NCBI GenBank assembly: GCA_965153455.1 | Contig: OZ234502.1 | Location: 13,423,495 to 13,487,494, forward strand | Direction: 5' to 3' | DNA: 64,000 nt | Origin: Sphagnum compactum | Lineage: Eukaryota; Bryophyta; Sphagnopsida; Sphagnales | In this document: positions 14,324 through 25,705 of the stretch, in pieces | Layout: every line of letters begins with the position of its first letter | How positions within the stretch are numbered: position 1 is the first letter of the stretch | Translations under genes and position numbers: made by a program | Notes under the pieces: generated by a model | The model's input: only the letters and a program-made list of their open reading frames with translations | Told to the model about the DNA's origin: nothing | Databases searched by the model: none

Positions 14324-15941
14324 GATAGTTTGAGCATGGTCACTAAACTTTCACTATGATAAGTAATTGTGTTCATTCCATTTATTCTAGAAGGTTAAAG
14401 AAGTAGTGTACTCACAACTAAAGGTTGGCACAAATAATTTGCAAAAAGTCAAGTAAATAAAATAGATTTTTATTGGTTTTTGATGAAATTGTTGAAAATT
14501 GAACTCCCATCCCATCCATTGGTTTACTGTTACAAATACACGACACAAAGTGTCGTTTGCATATTGTTGGAATTCCTAAATTCTTGAAATGAAAAAAAAA
14601 CTAAATTTGAAACCATTAAACCTCATTTTCTAAACTAAATAAATATTCAACAAAGAAGTTCCCATTGTCAATCATAGGTATGGTTATCAAAAAAATGAAA
14701 ACACTCCTTAATGACATCTAAAAGAAATCCTCCAACCTTTGGGATAACATTTAATTTGGTGAAACACAAAATACAAATATCCAAATAATTAAAAATCATG
14801 AATTCTATTTATGGAATAGGTTGTATAGGTAAAGTTGAACCCACATATTTGCATCTCATTCCATTTTCATGCCATTTTCATCTTTTGGTGAAAGTGTCAT
14901 GGATAGGGGAAAATTGAATAGGTGTTCAATGACATTAAAAGAAGTAAAGTAATAAAACTACCAAGGTTTAGAATGTTGCATCTAAATTGAGATTTTCACA
15001 CCCTTTATGACATGTTCACAAAACTTTTTAATAGGCCCTTCAAATGTCATATGTTATCCAAGCTTCAAAAGAAATGACTAGTGATGGGTAGACTATTGAT
15101 TTTAAGATATTTGTGAATAAATGTAAGTTAAAATATTCATTAAATATGTTACCTAGTCAAAAAGAAATATTTAAACTTTGCAAGATTATTATTTTTCACA
15201 ATGATTACAAGTAAATGATCAACAATTTACCTTGTAAAGGTAGAGCAAAAAATTTCACATTTTTCATCCAATATTTATCCTATGGATGTAAACAAATATA
15301 TGCAAGGTAAATGATAGAATAAATCACAATTTATACATTATATGTGTAAAAGTATATTGCATTGGCAAGCAAATTGAAAAGCAACCAATTGTGAAAATAT
15401 ATAAATGCAAATATTTAAACATGACATTTAAAACATCATGAGGGAAGGTTTACAAAGTGAGGATTTCTTTTTGGACACCTATTGTAATACGAGGAATTCC
15501 TATAATGACAAATTGTGATTGAATTTTCAGAGATTTTCAGAAGTATTTGGTGATAGTTTTGCTAAATGTATTTAGGGTGATGAACATTACTACAATGTTA
15601 TAAAAAGAAAAACATATTAAGTAGAAAATTTGCCTTAACCCAAACAAATCCATCATAATTGGATGCAATGCAATACTTCTAAATGAATGTAAAATATATT
15701 ATCACTCTTTTTGCTTATACCTTTTTTTTCAAATCGAGCACACAAATTACAGTGCACATCTTTTCTTAAAGGTCAAACCCAACTCCAAACCAATTGGGTA
15801 AAATCAAGGTAAATCTAATATATTTATTGGCTCTTTATTTATCATCATATTTAAATGCTAATGATTTGGGCTAAAGGCTTCCCACCCAATATTGAAAACC
15901 ACTTCCAACAAGGGGGTTACCAAATACCCAACCATATGAAC
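14324..15941. other. AT-rich intergenic DNA
   Basis: No gene, RNA gene or recognisable element seen; stops are frequent in all six frames. Confidence 0.6.
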
Positions 15942-16195
15942 CAACACCCACCATGAAGGATGAATGGTTGGATGGTATGTGGATAGAAAACTTTTTTTTA
16001 TTGTATTTTTGCCCCAATATAATTAACAACAATAGTTAGTTATTTACTAACCATTCACATGTATCTACTTACTTAGTAATCACCAAGTGTTTAACCTTCA
16101 TATTCACCTAAACATAGTAACCATTTACACTCACTACCTACTTACTTATGATACTTACCTATTTACATAGGTAGACTTAACCAATGTGACCAATT
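15942..16195 (-). repeat. Dispersed repeat family, copy A
   Basis: Read on the minus strand, this stretch shares an ordered series of blocks with 17580-17915: CTACCTATGT, then AGGTAAGTATCATAAGT, then CTTGGTGA, then GTAGATACATGTGAATGGTTAGT, then TATCCACATACCATCCA, then GGTGGGTGTTG. The copies are clearly related but diverged by indels. The element is rich in GGTA/TACC words and has no coding potential that I can see. Confidence 0.7.
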
Positions 16196-16684
16196 CTTCC
16201 TTTTGAAGCAAATTTCCAATTTTGGTTGACACTTTAAAAAGAAAGAATAATTGGAAAGTTTTTCGGGTTTAATCACATGTTTCAATTTTGACCAAAAAAA
16301 TTCAAATTCAAGAACCTCTAAGCCTAGTTTAAAAAACTAAGGTCGATTTATGTACACACTATACATTCCCCTTCATTGGAGATTGTATAGGTACAAAGTT
16401 TTTTAACAAATTAAAGTTGGAGATGGTATAGGTGTGGATTTTTTGAATAATTAAAATTAACATGTAATTATAAAGTTTAGCATATTTGTCAACTTTTTCA
16501 TAAAAAATCAACTTACTTATTTTTAAACAATTCCATCAAAACAAAAGGGTGTTGATTCAAGTCTAGATCACAATGATAACTTGAGCTTGAACCCTTGTGA
16601 TTAAGACTCCAAATTGGTGAACCTACCCACATTGGTATTAAGCTAGAGGTAGTGTGAGGTGATAGTGGGAGGGTCTACAAGATA

Positions 16685-16786
16685 GGTTATTGAAATGGAA
16701 CCTTTAATACAAAAGAATGTGTTTTTTCTTACACAGGTTATTGAAATGGAACCTTTAATACAAAAGAATGTGTTTTTTCTTACACA
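16685..16786. repeat. Perfect 51-bp tandem duplication
   Basis: Copies at 16685-16735 and 16736-16786 are identical over all 51 bp (unit begins GGTTATTGAAATGGAACC). In an otherwise decayed region, perfect identity indicates a very recent duplication or an assembly artefact. Confidence 0.92.
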
Positions 16787-17579
16787 AAAGGTTGTTATTT
16801 ATGACACATGTGAGGTACACTTTGTGATTTCCTCCATTACAATGTACAATATGTGATGTTTATTGTGCATATAGATATCTATGAAGTAAGGTTGTTTGTT
16901 TCTTGTGTTTGTCAAGTTGAGGTTTCCCAAACCACAATACCTTTTGGTACATTCTTGGTACTATTGCAAAGGCCTTGATGAATAGGGGTGCACCAAGTTG
17001 GTTTCATAATGTTTTGATTTATCATGGAAGAATTATTGAATATTGAACAATTATTTCATTGAATATTTATTTAAATCAAAAGAGAAAATTGTAGGGGAAT
17101 TTGGGTGCATTGTTGGTATCATTGGAAACTGGGATTTAATGAATATGATTTGAAAACAATTAGACATAAGATGTAGGAGATATTGAATTTTACAGAATTT
17201 TTGTCATTGAAAATTCAATTAAATTGCAAAAAAAATGGTTTTGGAAGGAATAATTAATTGTGTAACCAATTCACACTTAAGCCAATGGCACACTCTACAA
17301 TAGTTACATTAAAATTACAACTTGACATTAAATTATGCAAACATAAATTACATTTGTGTAAAGTGTCATGAACCACAACTTTTTTTGTGTGTGAAAAAAA
17401 CCACATTCTCTTGTAATGCAAAAAGGGTTTCAATGGATGGTGCACTTGGGATGTTGCGACCCAACAACAATATGTGCCATCCATTAGAAACATGTCATGA
17501 CTCAATGGTGAATCAACCACAAGTAAGGTAACAAGGTTCCATCTAGGTTAGCTATCATGTAGACCCTCCTCCTTGCCCA
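16787..17579. other. AT-rich intergenic DNA with an 88-codon open frame
   Basis: The minus strand is open at 17254-17520, giving a peptide with several Cys and His residues but no spacing I recognise. The complementary + strand is also open at 17322-17531. No splice-supported exon or known domain, so no gene is called. Confidence 0.4.
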
Positions 17580-17915
17580 TCACAATGTCTAGGTAACTAC
17601 CTATGTATGTGGGTAAGTATCATAAGTCTGTAGGAAATGTAAGTGGTTATTATGTAGGTAGGCAAGTAGGTAATGGACTTGGTGACAACTTGGTAGGTAG
17701 ATGCACGTGGATGGTTAGTACATAACTAATGACCATGGTTAACTATGGGACAAGAATACGATGAAAAAGTGCTTAATGTTCTAATATCATTCATCTTGCA
17801 CGGGTGTGCTGATGGATGAAAAGGTGTTTCCTATCCACAAACCATCCATCCTACATGGCGCTTAGTCAGTCAATGTTGATTTACTCTGGCCATGCATTGG
17901 TGGGTGTTGAGTCAC
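17580..17915 (+). repeat. Dispersed repeat family, copy B
   Basis: The same element as at 15942-16195 but in the opposite orientation, so the pair forms a large inverted repeat with a spacer of about 1.4 kb. It also shares a block order with an intron of the downstream hydrolase gene (about 31.3-31.6 kb): ACCATGGTTA, then GTTTCCT, then ACCATCCATCC, then ACTCTGGCC. Runs of GTAGGTAGG-like words mark the 5' half. Confidence 0.75.
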
Positions 17916-19260
17916 ATTTTATCCCTCAAAATGGGTGAGAATTTTATTTTATTTTATTGTTTCCTACTCATCAAATTTCATATATATATATATAGAAAAA
18001 TTTCCAAATGTTTTTATTGGGTTGTATGATATAGCCAAAAATGCAAAGGATGCTGAATCTTTTTTAAGTTTCATATCATGTTTATAAGAAAATTTGGCTA
18101 AACTGTCTTATGGATGTTTGCAACCCACATCTTGGGGGGCATTGGTGAGTACCTAGTGACTAATGACATTAAAAAGAAACCCACCATATCTTTCCCTCCA
18201 TTTAGGACATTCATTTTCTATATACTTCACAAAGGAATAATCATGTTTAAAATCGCCCAACTTCTATTAATTAGAAAGTTCGCAAGGTGAATTAGCCTAA
18301 ATGTTGACACCCTCCACTAGCCCGACCCCCTTTCTTGCCCCTCTTTACAATCTATACACATATGGAATTTGAATCGTGGCTAAACAATATGAGATAAAAA
18401 ATGAGGTGCTTATAAGGGAATGTTTTAGGGAACACATTGAGAACTTGGGGAACATTTTGGGAACTTGATGGCAACACATTGGGAACAAACCCAATAAATT
18501 TTTTTGAAAAAAAAGTTTAGAAGTTGGGTAGCAAGATTCAGATTCTAAAAGATGTCATAGAAGGAAGATTTGGATTCCAAGATATCTAGTACACAAGATC
18601 TCAAAATTCATTAAGGTTTTTGTGCAAATCTGAGGTATAATTGTAAATATGGAAAAATAATTATAGTAAAAAAATTATAAAACAATTATATTCCATATTA
18701 TATATAATTATATTATTACAATTATTACACTATATTATATATATAGTTCACATGCCCTCGGTTCTTATTAGAGCAGAACCACCACCCACACGCCTTATTC
18801 TACCCTACCAAACCTCCAAAACTCCGATTTCTTTTAATGATCTGGAACTCGGATTAGAATCATTCTAATTTATTTCAATGACAAGAATTTTGAGGAACTG
18901 GTATATGGGTGGTTTTCTATAATCTTTCATAAGTTTGTTCCTTGCTGATTTTGCATAATAATTCTTTGTATGGTCATCCCTGAACAATTCCAAAGACATT
19001 TCCAAGTATAATCACCTCGCTTCTTTCTAAGTAATTCGATTCTCTTATTTTTATATAATTATTTCATTCTTTTCTTAATAATTATTTCTTCAAATCCATA
19101 CATCTATTTCACCTCTTTCATTACCCATTAACATGGATATGACAAGACAATCAACATGTGCCTTTTCATGTCCATGATATTTATATTAATTGAAAATTAA
19201 ATTTGACATTAACATAAATAATGATGAAGTATTGATAATCACATAATTAATTAAGAAAAA
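17916..19260. other. AT-rich intergenic DNA with TA runs
   Basis: Contains a short (TA)n run at about 17981-17994 and TA-rich sequence at about 18690-18745. No gene seen. Confidence 0.6.
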
Positions 19261-21150
19261 GAAAATGCAATACTGGTAGGTTGTGCAGAGCAACCCAGAG
19301 CCCAAGTTTTCTAAGAAGCAAAACTGAAGAAGCTTCTTTGGGAAAGTCAAGACCCTGCACTGGAAATTTTGGATGTGGTGAAGAACATCAGTGGGATCCA
19401 GTGAATCCACTCCGAAAACTCTGCAAAATCCCTCCCAATAGCTTTCAGAGAGCTTTGGAGGAGACCTGGACCAGTCGAATCATATTTGTTGATGTGCTCC
19501 ATGTTTCCAATTGGGTAGATAGTTTGATTGGTCCAACTGGGTTGGTGTTAGTTAGTACTCTCCCACCTACTTGCTCAGTTTGATGGGTGGGGTTGGAAAA
19601 GGACAAGTAACTAAACATTTTCGATGCGAGAAATATTTGTGCAGGGTTTACATACTTGAGCCTTGGTGGGGATGCTCTCATTCGAGCACCAGCCCAAAGT
19701 AATACCAGTCAGTACCTGGCATGTATGGGTCAAGAAAATCCAGGATACCTGAATCAGTCTGGTATGTTCAAAAGTTAATACTTGCACAACATTGGTCCAA
19801 ACTCATTTGTACGCTGTATATATGAAGGCTCTACTTCAGCCAAAGTAGAGTATAGACGGCTCTTGTATTACTTCAGTGGACCAGCAGCTCTGAGGCATCA
19901 AATGTGTGGAATTTTCAAGAAAGGAGAAGAGTCCTCTTTACAATTGATGGGCATGAATGAATTGGTCTTAATATGTGTTGTTACAAAAAGGTTGAGAGTT
20001 TAAAATGTAACCAAGACTTTTAAGTGTAGGGTAAAGCCCAAGGGCTACTGGCTTTGTTGGCCTTGCCATGGTAGGCACGGATATTGTGTTGGAAACCATT
20101 ATAGAATATAGTAGCTTCGAAGTATTTTGCCCTCTACAAAATAGCCTATCCTTTGTTGTAATCTCATTGTTCAATCCTTTACAAATTAAGGTGAGAAGTT
20201 GCACTCACCGTTTGAATGAAAATATGTTATTTATCTTTAGCATAACATTCATCCATTGCAAATAAAATAATTAGATGTAAAGAGGATTGTTGTTTATTGG
20301 TTAGGGCTTATATAATTATGGGTCCCAAGTTCGGCAATGCATGCCAAAAGCGAGGGAATGCATCTTAACAAATGAAGGTATGCATGCTAACGAGGGGGGT
20401 TTGTTGTTCATTTCAAATGTAAGCTTTGCCATCATGATGATTGTTTTTGGCACTCACAAACTAAGGCAATTGTAAACTATGTTTTTCTTTCACGGGAAAA
20501 GGCTTCCTTACAAGGTTGTTGTTATGTATCGAGGTTGATTCAAATCTTTGATGTGCCTGGAAACACAAAGTTATTGGAGAGGGGAATTAGGGCTACTACT
20601 GACACCAGGTTCAAGGAAAAGGTCTATGGTTTTTCCTCGCCCACCGCTTGTGTTTGTGCCAATAGGGTTTGTTCCAATTGAGAAGAGAAAATGATGTGAG
20701 ATCTAGAATTTTCTTTGTGTGTGGTAGTTGGAAATGGGATTGACATTTGCAAATGCTTGCATTCAACACATAAATGCAGTTCCTTCTGCTTCAAAGGTTC
20801 ACATGGCAAGTGTTGTTGCCACAAGAGGCCGATGTTGGGCCTCTGTTGTTGTTGTTAAGAAGGAGGTCTATGAATGCAAGCAAATGGTTGTTTTGAATCA
20901 CACAAGTAGCTTGAAGGAAGTAGCTTGCTCCAAGTTTTTTTGCATAATCCTAATTTTGTGGGAACAACTAGGATGGAATTTTGTTACTTGTTTCTATTAC
21001 AAAATTAGGGTTTCATATTTCCCTCTCTTTGCAAGGGCTAATGTGCAAACCAATGAAGAAGTAGTTATTAAGCTAATAAATGCAATGTTCTTTTCAATTG
21101 TTGTTGATTGTTTTGAATGTCTATTTTTTCTCCTTCCATGATTAAAACAA
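19261..21150. other. Higher-GC island with unassigned open frames
   Basis: The region from about 19.27 to 20.05 kb is less AT-rich than its flanks and holds open frames of about 70-100 codons (19281-19583 on +, 19445-19681 on -). A longer + strand frame spans 20734-21141 (about 135 codons from the first ATG) and encodes a hydrophobic C-terminus. I recognise none of the peptides and see no consistent exon chain. It could be a degraded gene fragment or a non-coding transcript. Confidence 0.3.
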
Positions 21151-24100
21151 AGAAACTAAGGGTTGCAAAAAACTGGTTTTGGATGGTGTTTTCCTTTTTA
21201 TTTTCAGTATTCCAAGTGAATTCGATAGAGTGGTGGGGGGCCCCATAGGGTGAAATGCATGTGTCCATGAACAACATAGAGATGTATGCAAATAAAGCTA
21301 ATGAAGAAAGAAACCCTAAAAAACAATCCATAATAGACAGACTAGCAAGCATCAATGTGGTGCAACTTGCAATTGGCCATTAGGCAAACATAAAAAGGAA
21401 AAAAGAATTATTTTTAGCTACCATATGAAAAAAAAAATACATTGAGTTGTTGTGATGTTGGAAGTTCATTTGTTGAGTAAAAATTTTGTCCTTTTTGCAT
21501 AAGTGTGTATAAATTTGTATCTTGAACTTTTAGGGGGTCAAAGTATGGTTGGGATACCAAAAAGGATCATCTCCTTTTATATGCACTGAACCCCCTCATT
21601 TAAAACATGTTGTAACTTAATGGTACATTCATATTGAAAATTTATTTTTTTCATGGATAGATACATTACTAAGTATTATTCTATGGATAGCATGTCAAAT
21701 TTGAATAAACATTCCTACCAAATCCTAGAAAAAATCCAGAGCTTTGTCTCTTAAAAAAAAAAGTTCAAGGATTCATAAGGAATGTTTAAACAATTTTTTT
21801 GGCCCAAGATGCCTATCACAAACACCTTAAGTATTAACGTACATAAAATGTATGAATGTGACGAAAACCAAGTGCCCTATTGCAATGTAAAAAAAATAAA
21901 TTTAAATGAAATATTTGGAAACTGTGGGCCATTGATAAAATATTTACATTGGATAAATTTTACTATTCTTACTTTTAGAAGTGAAAACAATAGATGTTTT
22001 ATATGTTTATGTAAATTTTGGAAAAAAAATATTTCATTTTCCATAAAAGAAAAAGGGGGAAATCTAAAACAAATCATAGGAAAAAATGAAAAGAAGGTGA
22101 ATTAGAGTCCTTAGGAATGTCCTTAGTGTTGCTAAGGGGGTACCCCAATCATGCTTTGACTTTAGGGTGTGCAAGGATGATGATGGGAAATCGAAACATG
22201 ATTTATATGAAGACATGGAAAAAGTAGGCGTGCAATAAATTAGTATCCTACAAAACTCCTTACCTTAATTGAAGATGGTCATATATTCCTACGACTAATG
22301 CAAAAAGCCATATGTTAATTCAAAGTTGAGAATTGTGACAAGTTTCCATTTGGATGACCTAGATGGATATTTGGGGGTAGATGCACAATCATGTGGATCA
22401 CTTTTGTGACGAAACAATGTTTTTTCCCTTAGTACCTTTTATTCAAATGCATATGGTGATTAATATATTTTTAGATTTACTAATTGGTTGTTGAATTTAA
22501 ACTAACAATTTCATTATGAAGAGAACTATGTGGTTATTTATTGATTAAAAAACTCAATATTATTAGTAGTAATGGACTTTTGAAATCTAAAAATATGGAT
22601 TGGTCATTTGAATTAAACATCACAAAATGAAAAAAACTATGTTGATTCGATTCCAAATTTGTTATTAGGACTCAATATATGATGTAATACAAAATGATAA
22701 ACTCATATAAAGAATCTTTTCTTTGAAAACCTTAACCATTTAATAAATTAGGGACTTTTGAATGGTTAAAATTTGATTATATTTGCATAAATCCATATTA
22801 GTTAAAATTTTGTTTGTTTTTCATTTTTTTTTTGTCCCAAAAACATATTTCTTGAAATTTTTACGTGGACTATTATTCATATGGACTTTGTGGGTTTTCA
22901 TTTTAGGATTTCCAAATTAAAAAATGATATTAGTTACCTTAAATACAAGTTTTCACATAAATTTGGGAGGGTTTGTCGGACATTGAACGTATTGTTCAAA
23001 GATTAAAATAATAATAATTTTGGAAAATAACAACCATGTCCATTTGAAATTTTAAGAATCTTATGTGGATTTATAGGGAGTGTAAATCTGTCGATATTGA
23101 GCTACTTGATCTTGCATTCACCCTTGGGGTTTGCAATTCAAATAAGTGTAGTATTTGCATTCATTTTCCCTTTCTATTGGGTATTTACATGACCATTAGA
23201 CTTTCAAGTGTTTAAACACCCTTCACTCACCAAGTTACAAAAAAGTTGGCCTTTTTGAAACCTAGAATATTGAGTACCCATGGGGGGTGGATGACGGTCT
23301 GGTCTTTAGGTGGTCAAAAGAAGTTCCACAAAATTTTAGATGGACAAATTACATCTTAAGATCTGCAATCCAAGCTACTTATACCAAACTTTAGATTAGT
23401 CAAGCAAATGAAAGGAGGGTTAGGCCTTGGTGTGATAGACTTGTGACCAAAGTTGTCATATTTTTCCTCTTAACCTCCTCCAGTTTTTCAAACCCAAGGT
23501 GGTGTAGAATTAGAATGATAGTTAACGTCATAGTAGCTCCAATGGAGCCCAAGTTGCATCTTATCAAATGCCTCTTCCTCATTTGAAACAAACAACTCCA
23601 CTCATCAAAATGCCTACATGAATAAATAGGCACCTATATGTGGAAAATTCTCATGTCTGTCAATCCCCCCAAATTTTGTGCTTGTTTTTCACTTAAAACA
23701 AATAGTTTGCTTAGAAGGTGTGTTTTTCCCCCCTAAAAAGAGAAGGGGCAAGGATCAACTTTTGCAACCTTTATTTATGACCAACATATTGACATAGAAT
23801 TCATGGATGCTCTTCCATTTTTAGATATGGGAAGCTAATTAGGGTGATGTTGGAAGTTAATTAAGGTGATTCCTGCAAATCCTCGATTACATATGATCTA
23901 CACCCTAATTCCTTTAAATTTCACAATGTATTTGTTTGCAAAATCTCATGCATTTGCATGTTATCAACATGTCATAATAATAATAATAATCCAAATTTGT
24001 GATTAGATTTTGATTTTCAACCTGAATAAAAAAAAATCTATATAAAAAATATAACATATACGCACCAAATATATAGTAATACATTTTTGAATTTGAAAAA

Positions 24101-24519
24101 TATGAATTGGTTTTTTGTTTATGCCTTTCTATACATGCATTTTTGTGTGTAGTTTTTATTTGGGATATCTTATAAAGACTTAATATATGATATATTAAAA
24201 CAATAAGAATATAGATACAAAAATTCTACTAAAAACATTTTAATAAAAAAAAAGTTATAGATTTTTTAATGGCTTGAAATGGATCATGATTTCATAAAAT
24301 CATATCATAATTATTTTTTAGTGCATTTCAATTATTTTTCTCTTTACATGTATGTTAAAAATCATTTAAAATGATTTATCTTCATATGGACTTTTAAAAT
24401 TCATTAACCACCATATAATTCCAGAATCAACCAATGATATCATAATATATTATGATTTTAACACTATTGTATGGACTTTTAAGTAATGACAAATTTATTG
24501 AAAATGAGCCACCTTAACT
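21151..24519. other. AT-rich intergenic DNA
   Basis: No gene seen. The 107-codon frame at 21782-22105 (+) is lysine-, asparagine- and phenylalanine-rich, as expected of chance frames in AT-rich DNA. Confidence 0.55.
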
Positions 24520-25205
24520 TGCAACAATTTCCACATCCAATTTTCATCATAATTAAATTTCGGCTCTTAAACCCTAATTAATAACTTCCACATCCGAGAT
24601 CCATGATAATCAACTTTCCATTCCTAAGCCTTCATAGCTTCCCCATTTGGTGTTCGTCATAAATAGGTTTCAATGTTTCAACTGGTGTTGGCCAATTTTA
24701 GTTTTTGGTGGTTTTGTTTCAATGCCCAGTCTAATTATTGGGTACCCAAATTGTCAATTCAAAATTTTTTATTTTCTTTTCAAAATAAGATTTTGTGATT
24801 GCAAAAAAAACCAAAACTAGAATTGGTACCCACCCTAAAACCTAATTTATACAAAATTCAATTTTGGAAATAAATTGAATACTTGAGAACCAAACAAGAA
24901 ATTCTATCAATTGAAAATATTTGAATTGTGATTAGAGGTTCTTTCAAAATTAAAATAAAATTGAAAGCATGATCAAAAGTTCTCTTGAAATGTGCAAATT
25001 AACCAACATTGATTTCAATCGTAATCCCTAATTAATAGCTTCCATCTCTAGTGTTCATCATAATTAAGTTTCATCTCTTAAACACAAAGTAACATCTTTC
25101 CCATTCAATATTCATCATGATTATATTTCAATTTCTAATCCCTAATTAGGGATTTTTGCATCTAATGTTCACCTAAACCTGTTTCCTATTTATTTCTAAG
25201 CCCTA
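24520..25205. repeat. Degenerate ~57-bp repeat in two blocks
   Basis: A unit of the type CTAATTAATAGCTTCCA, then GTTCATCATAATTAAGTTTCA, then TCTTAAAC recurs in degenerate form at about 24520-24680 and about 25020-25205. In the second block the TTCATCA/TTCACCT words fall at about 25054, 25111 and 25168, a period of 57 bp. The sequence between the blocks lacks the unit. This is an old minisatellite. Confidence 0.6.
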
Positions 25206-25360
25206 AGCATTATTGAATCTATGACATTAATTTACCCTAATCAAATTTGTGGGTAAATTGCATTCAAATTTTATGGGCTTAAATCTTAAATATATTCTAT
25301 TTTTTATTATTTTCTTCCCATAGATTTAGTGTGTTGTTTTAATAAAGTAATGTCAAGTTA

Positions 25361-25705
25361 AAAGTTAATTGATCAAATGTGCTGCATGTTCTTTATATTG
25401 TTTTGAATTGAAAATTTGAAACTTGTGCAAAATAGAAGTTAGTTAATCAATTATGTCATATGCTCTTCATATTGCTTTGATTTGAAACATTTGCAAATTG
25501 AAAGTTAGTCAACGAATGTGTTGCATGTTGTTTATATTTCTTTGATTTGAAATGTTTGCGATTTCAAAGTTAATAGATAAAATGTGTTGCATGTTTTTCA
25601 TAATGCTTCAATTTTGAAATTTTGGCAAGTGATAATAAAAGTTAAATAATCAATTGCATTCCATGTTTTTCAGTTTGTTTTGGTTTGAAGTGTTTGCAAA
25701 TCATA
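25361..25705. repeat. Degenerate 64-75-bp tandem repeat, ~5 copies
   Basis: Units starting AAGTTA recur at about 25362, 25437, 25502, 25567 and 25639. Each is followed by a variant of AATCAAATGTGTTGCATG, then TTGCTTTGATTTGAAA, then TTTGCAAATT. The spacing varies from about 64 to 75 bp, so the array is old. No coding role is visible. Confidence 0.65.

Noticed and set aside
20734-21141. 135-codon frame as a membrane protein gene
   Set aside because: The hydrophobic end is T-rich sequence; no conserved domain, splice pattern or supporting context.
24520-25705. Repeats considered as a CRISPR-like array
   Set aside because: Units are degenerate, unequally spaced and contiguous without unique spacers, and the genome is a plant nucleus.
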